From assembly GCA_015075745.1 (NCBI GenBank), contig JABTTW010000001.1, forward strand, positions 372,001 to 436,000: 64,000 nt of DNA, in the 5' to 3' direction. Origin of the DNA: Planctomycetia bacterium. Its GTDB lineage: Bacteria; Planctomycetota; Phycisphaerae; UBA1845; UTPLA1. A program made the position numbers and the translations under genes. This document shows positions 63,488 through 64,000 of this stretch, one piece after another. How positions within the stretch are numbered: the first letter of the stretch is position 1; every line of letters starts with the position of its first letter. A model generated the notes under the pieces. The model saw only the letters and a list, made by a program, of their open reading frames with translations. It was not told where the DNA came from and did no database searches.

Positions 63488-64000
63488 TCAGCTTCCGCTT
63501 CCGCTTCCGCCGCCGCGGACGCGATGAATCATGGTGCTGGCTTGCGTCTTGATGCCGCGAAGCTGACTGGCCAGGGCCTCGGCGTTCGGCGCAAACTGCA
63601 TCGCCACGTCCATGAAGACCATGTCCGTCTCTACCAGCTTGGCGATCGACGATGTGAAGGTGTGCATGCCCTCGCGCTCGCTCGACGCGATCAGAGATGG
63701 GATATCGGAGTCCTGCTCCTTGCGGATGAGTTCCTTGCAGGTCGGGCTGTTAATCAGCACCTCGGTCGCCGGCACCAGCGGATGATCTTCCTTCGAACCC
63801 GGCAGCAGCCGCTGGGCGCAGATGGCCCTCAGCGAATTGGCAAGCGACCCGCGGATGAACTCGTGCTCGCTGCGCGGAAAGAACTCGAGGATGCGCGAAA
63901 AGGCCTGCATCGTGTCAGCGCTGTGCAGGCTGCCGAAGACCAGGTGCCCCGTCTCCGCCGCCTGGAGGGCCGCCGTCATCGTGAACTTGTCCCGCATCTC
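63488..64000 (-). CDS. PilT/PilU-type twitching ATPase, C-terminal part only
   Basis: The reading frame enters at the right window edge and ends with a stop at 63488-63490, giving 170 codons. It begins with E-MRDKFTMTAALQAAETGHL (the Asp and His boxes region of secretion ATPases: AAETGHLVFGSLHSADT) and continues with RILEFFP and RAICAQRLLPG. LLPG corresponds to the QxLLP motif of PilT. The tail is longer than in PilT proper and ends in Gly/Ser repeats (GGGSGSGS). The Walker A site lies outside the window. These ATPases power pilus retraction in the cytosol. Confidence 0.85.
   Translation of the reverse strand, partial: EMRDKFTMTAALQAAETGHLVFGSLHSADTMQAFSRILEFFPRSEHEFIRGSLANSLRAICAQRLLPGSKEDHPLVPATEVLINSPTCKELIRKEQDSDIPSLIASSEREGMHTFTSSIAKLVETDMVFMDVAMQFAPNAEALASQLRGIKTQASTMIHRVRGGGSGSGS

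Overview
The window looks like a chromosomal segment of a planctomycete, probably Phycisphaerae-like. It is GC-rich. Pointers to that lineage are a prepilin-like protein with the H-X9-DG motif, DUF1573 and DUF6677-like proteins, PEP-CTERM proteins, a kinase with an MJ0042-type zinc finger, tandem DUF11 proteins, a giant secreted protein built from 'GACC/GRCC' cysteine modules, and frequent starts without a clear Shine-Dalgarno. This is inferred from gene content; there is no rRNA in the window.

Layout. 1-4181: a truncated LamG protein, a broken four-helix-bundle gene, tRNA-Pro(CGG), an sdhB without sdhA or sdhC beside it, a MORN-like membrane protein and a prepilin-like protein. 4848-9004: two tandem DUF11 proteins. 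9038-16852: five genes that look like a trans-outer-membrane electron conduit. A tetraheme lipoprotein and an NHL-octaheme fusion lie on the minus strand, and a beta-barrel, an NHL lipoprotein and a protein with twelve haem motifs lie on the plus strand. The plus-strand genes overlap as ATGA, and the locus holds 24 haem motifs. 16889-25640: housekeeping and envelope genes (phosphoesterase, sulfotransferase, FmdB-like, DUF6677-like, DUF1573, PKD-cyclophilin fusion, rpe, CBM9-like lipoprotein). 26134-28690: two PEP-CTERM proteins, then a dense run of palindromes, an inverted pair of REP-like elements and a 28-nt tandem repeat. 28690-36055: a radical SAM protein, a processive GT2, an OmpR-type two-component pair, a MaoC hydratase and MtfA.

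36112-39602: an unrecognised minus-strand structured RNA with its own promoter and terminator, remains of a REP-associated tyrosine transposase, and an MmeI-like single-protein restriction-modification enzyme. 39814-43789: a globin-coupled sensor kinase and a sigma54 activator, divergent from a Cys-rich protein and a hemerythrin. Both sides carry good -24/-12 sequences, and a dyad lies between them. I read this as a self-contained gas-responsive regulon. 43923-49820: a 1965-residue secreted Cys-rich protein with its own terminator. 50316-51758: a complete IS256-family element. 52019-64000: an ECF sigma factor with a probable anti-sigma protein, a FHA-GAF-PP2C phosphatase facing a Ser/Thr kinase, two tandem O-antigen-ligase-like proteins with long soluble tails, and the C-terminal half of a PilT-type ATPase cut by the window edge.

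The three systems most worth following up are the cytochrome/barrel/NHL locus, the globin-kinase/sigma54/hemerythrin locus, and the structured RNA whose hairpin loop carries a CCUCCU anti-Shine-Dalgarno sequence.
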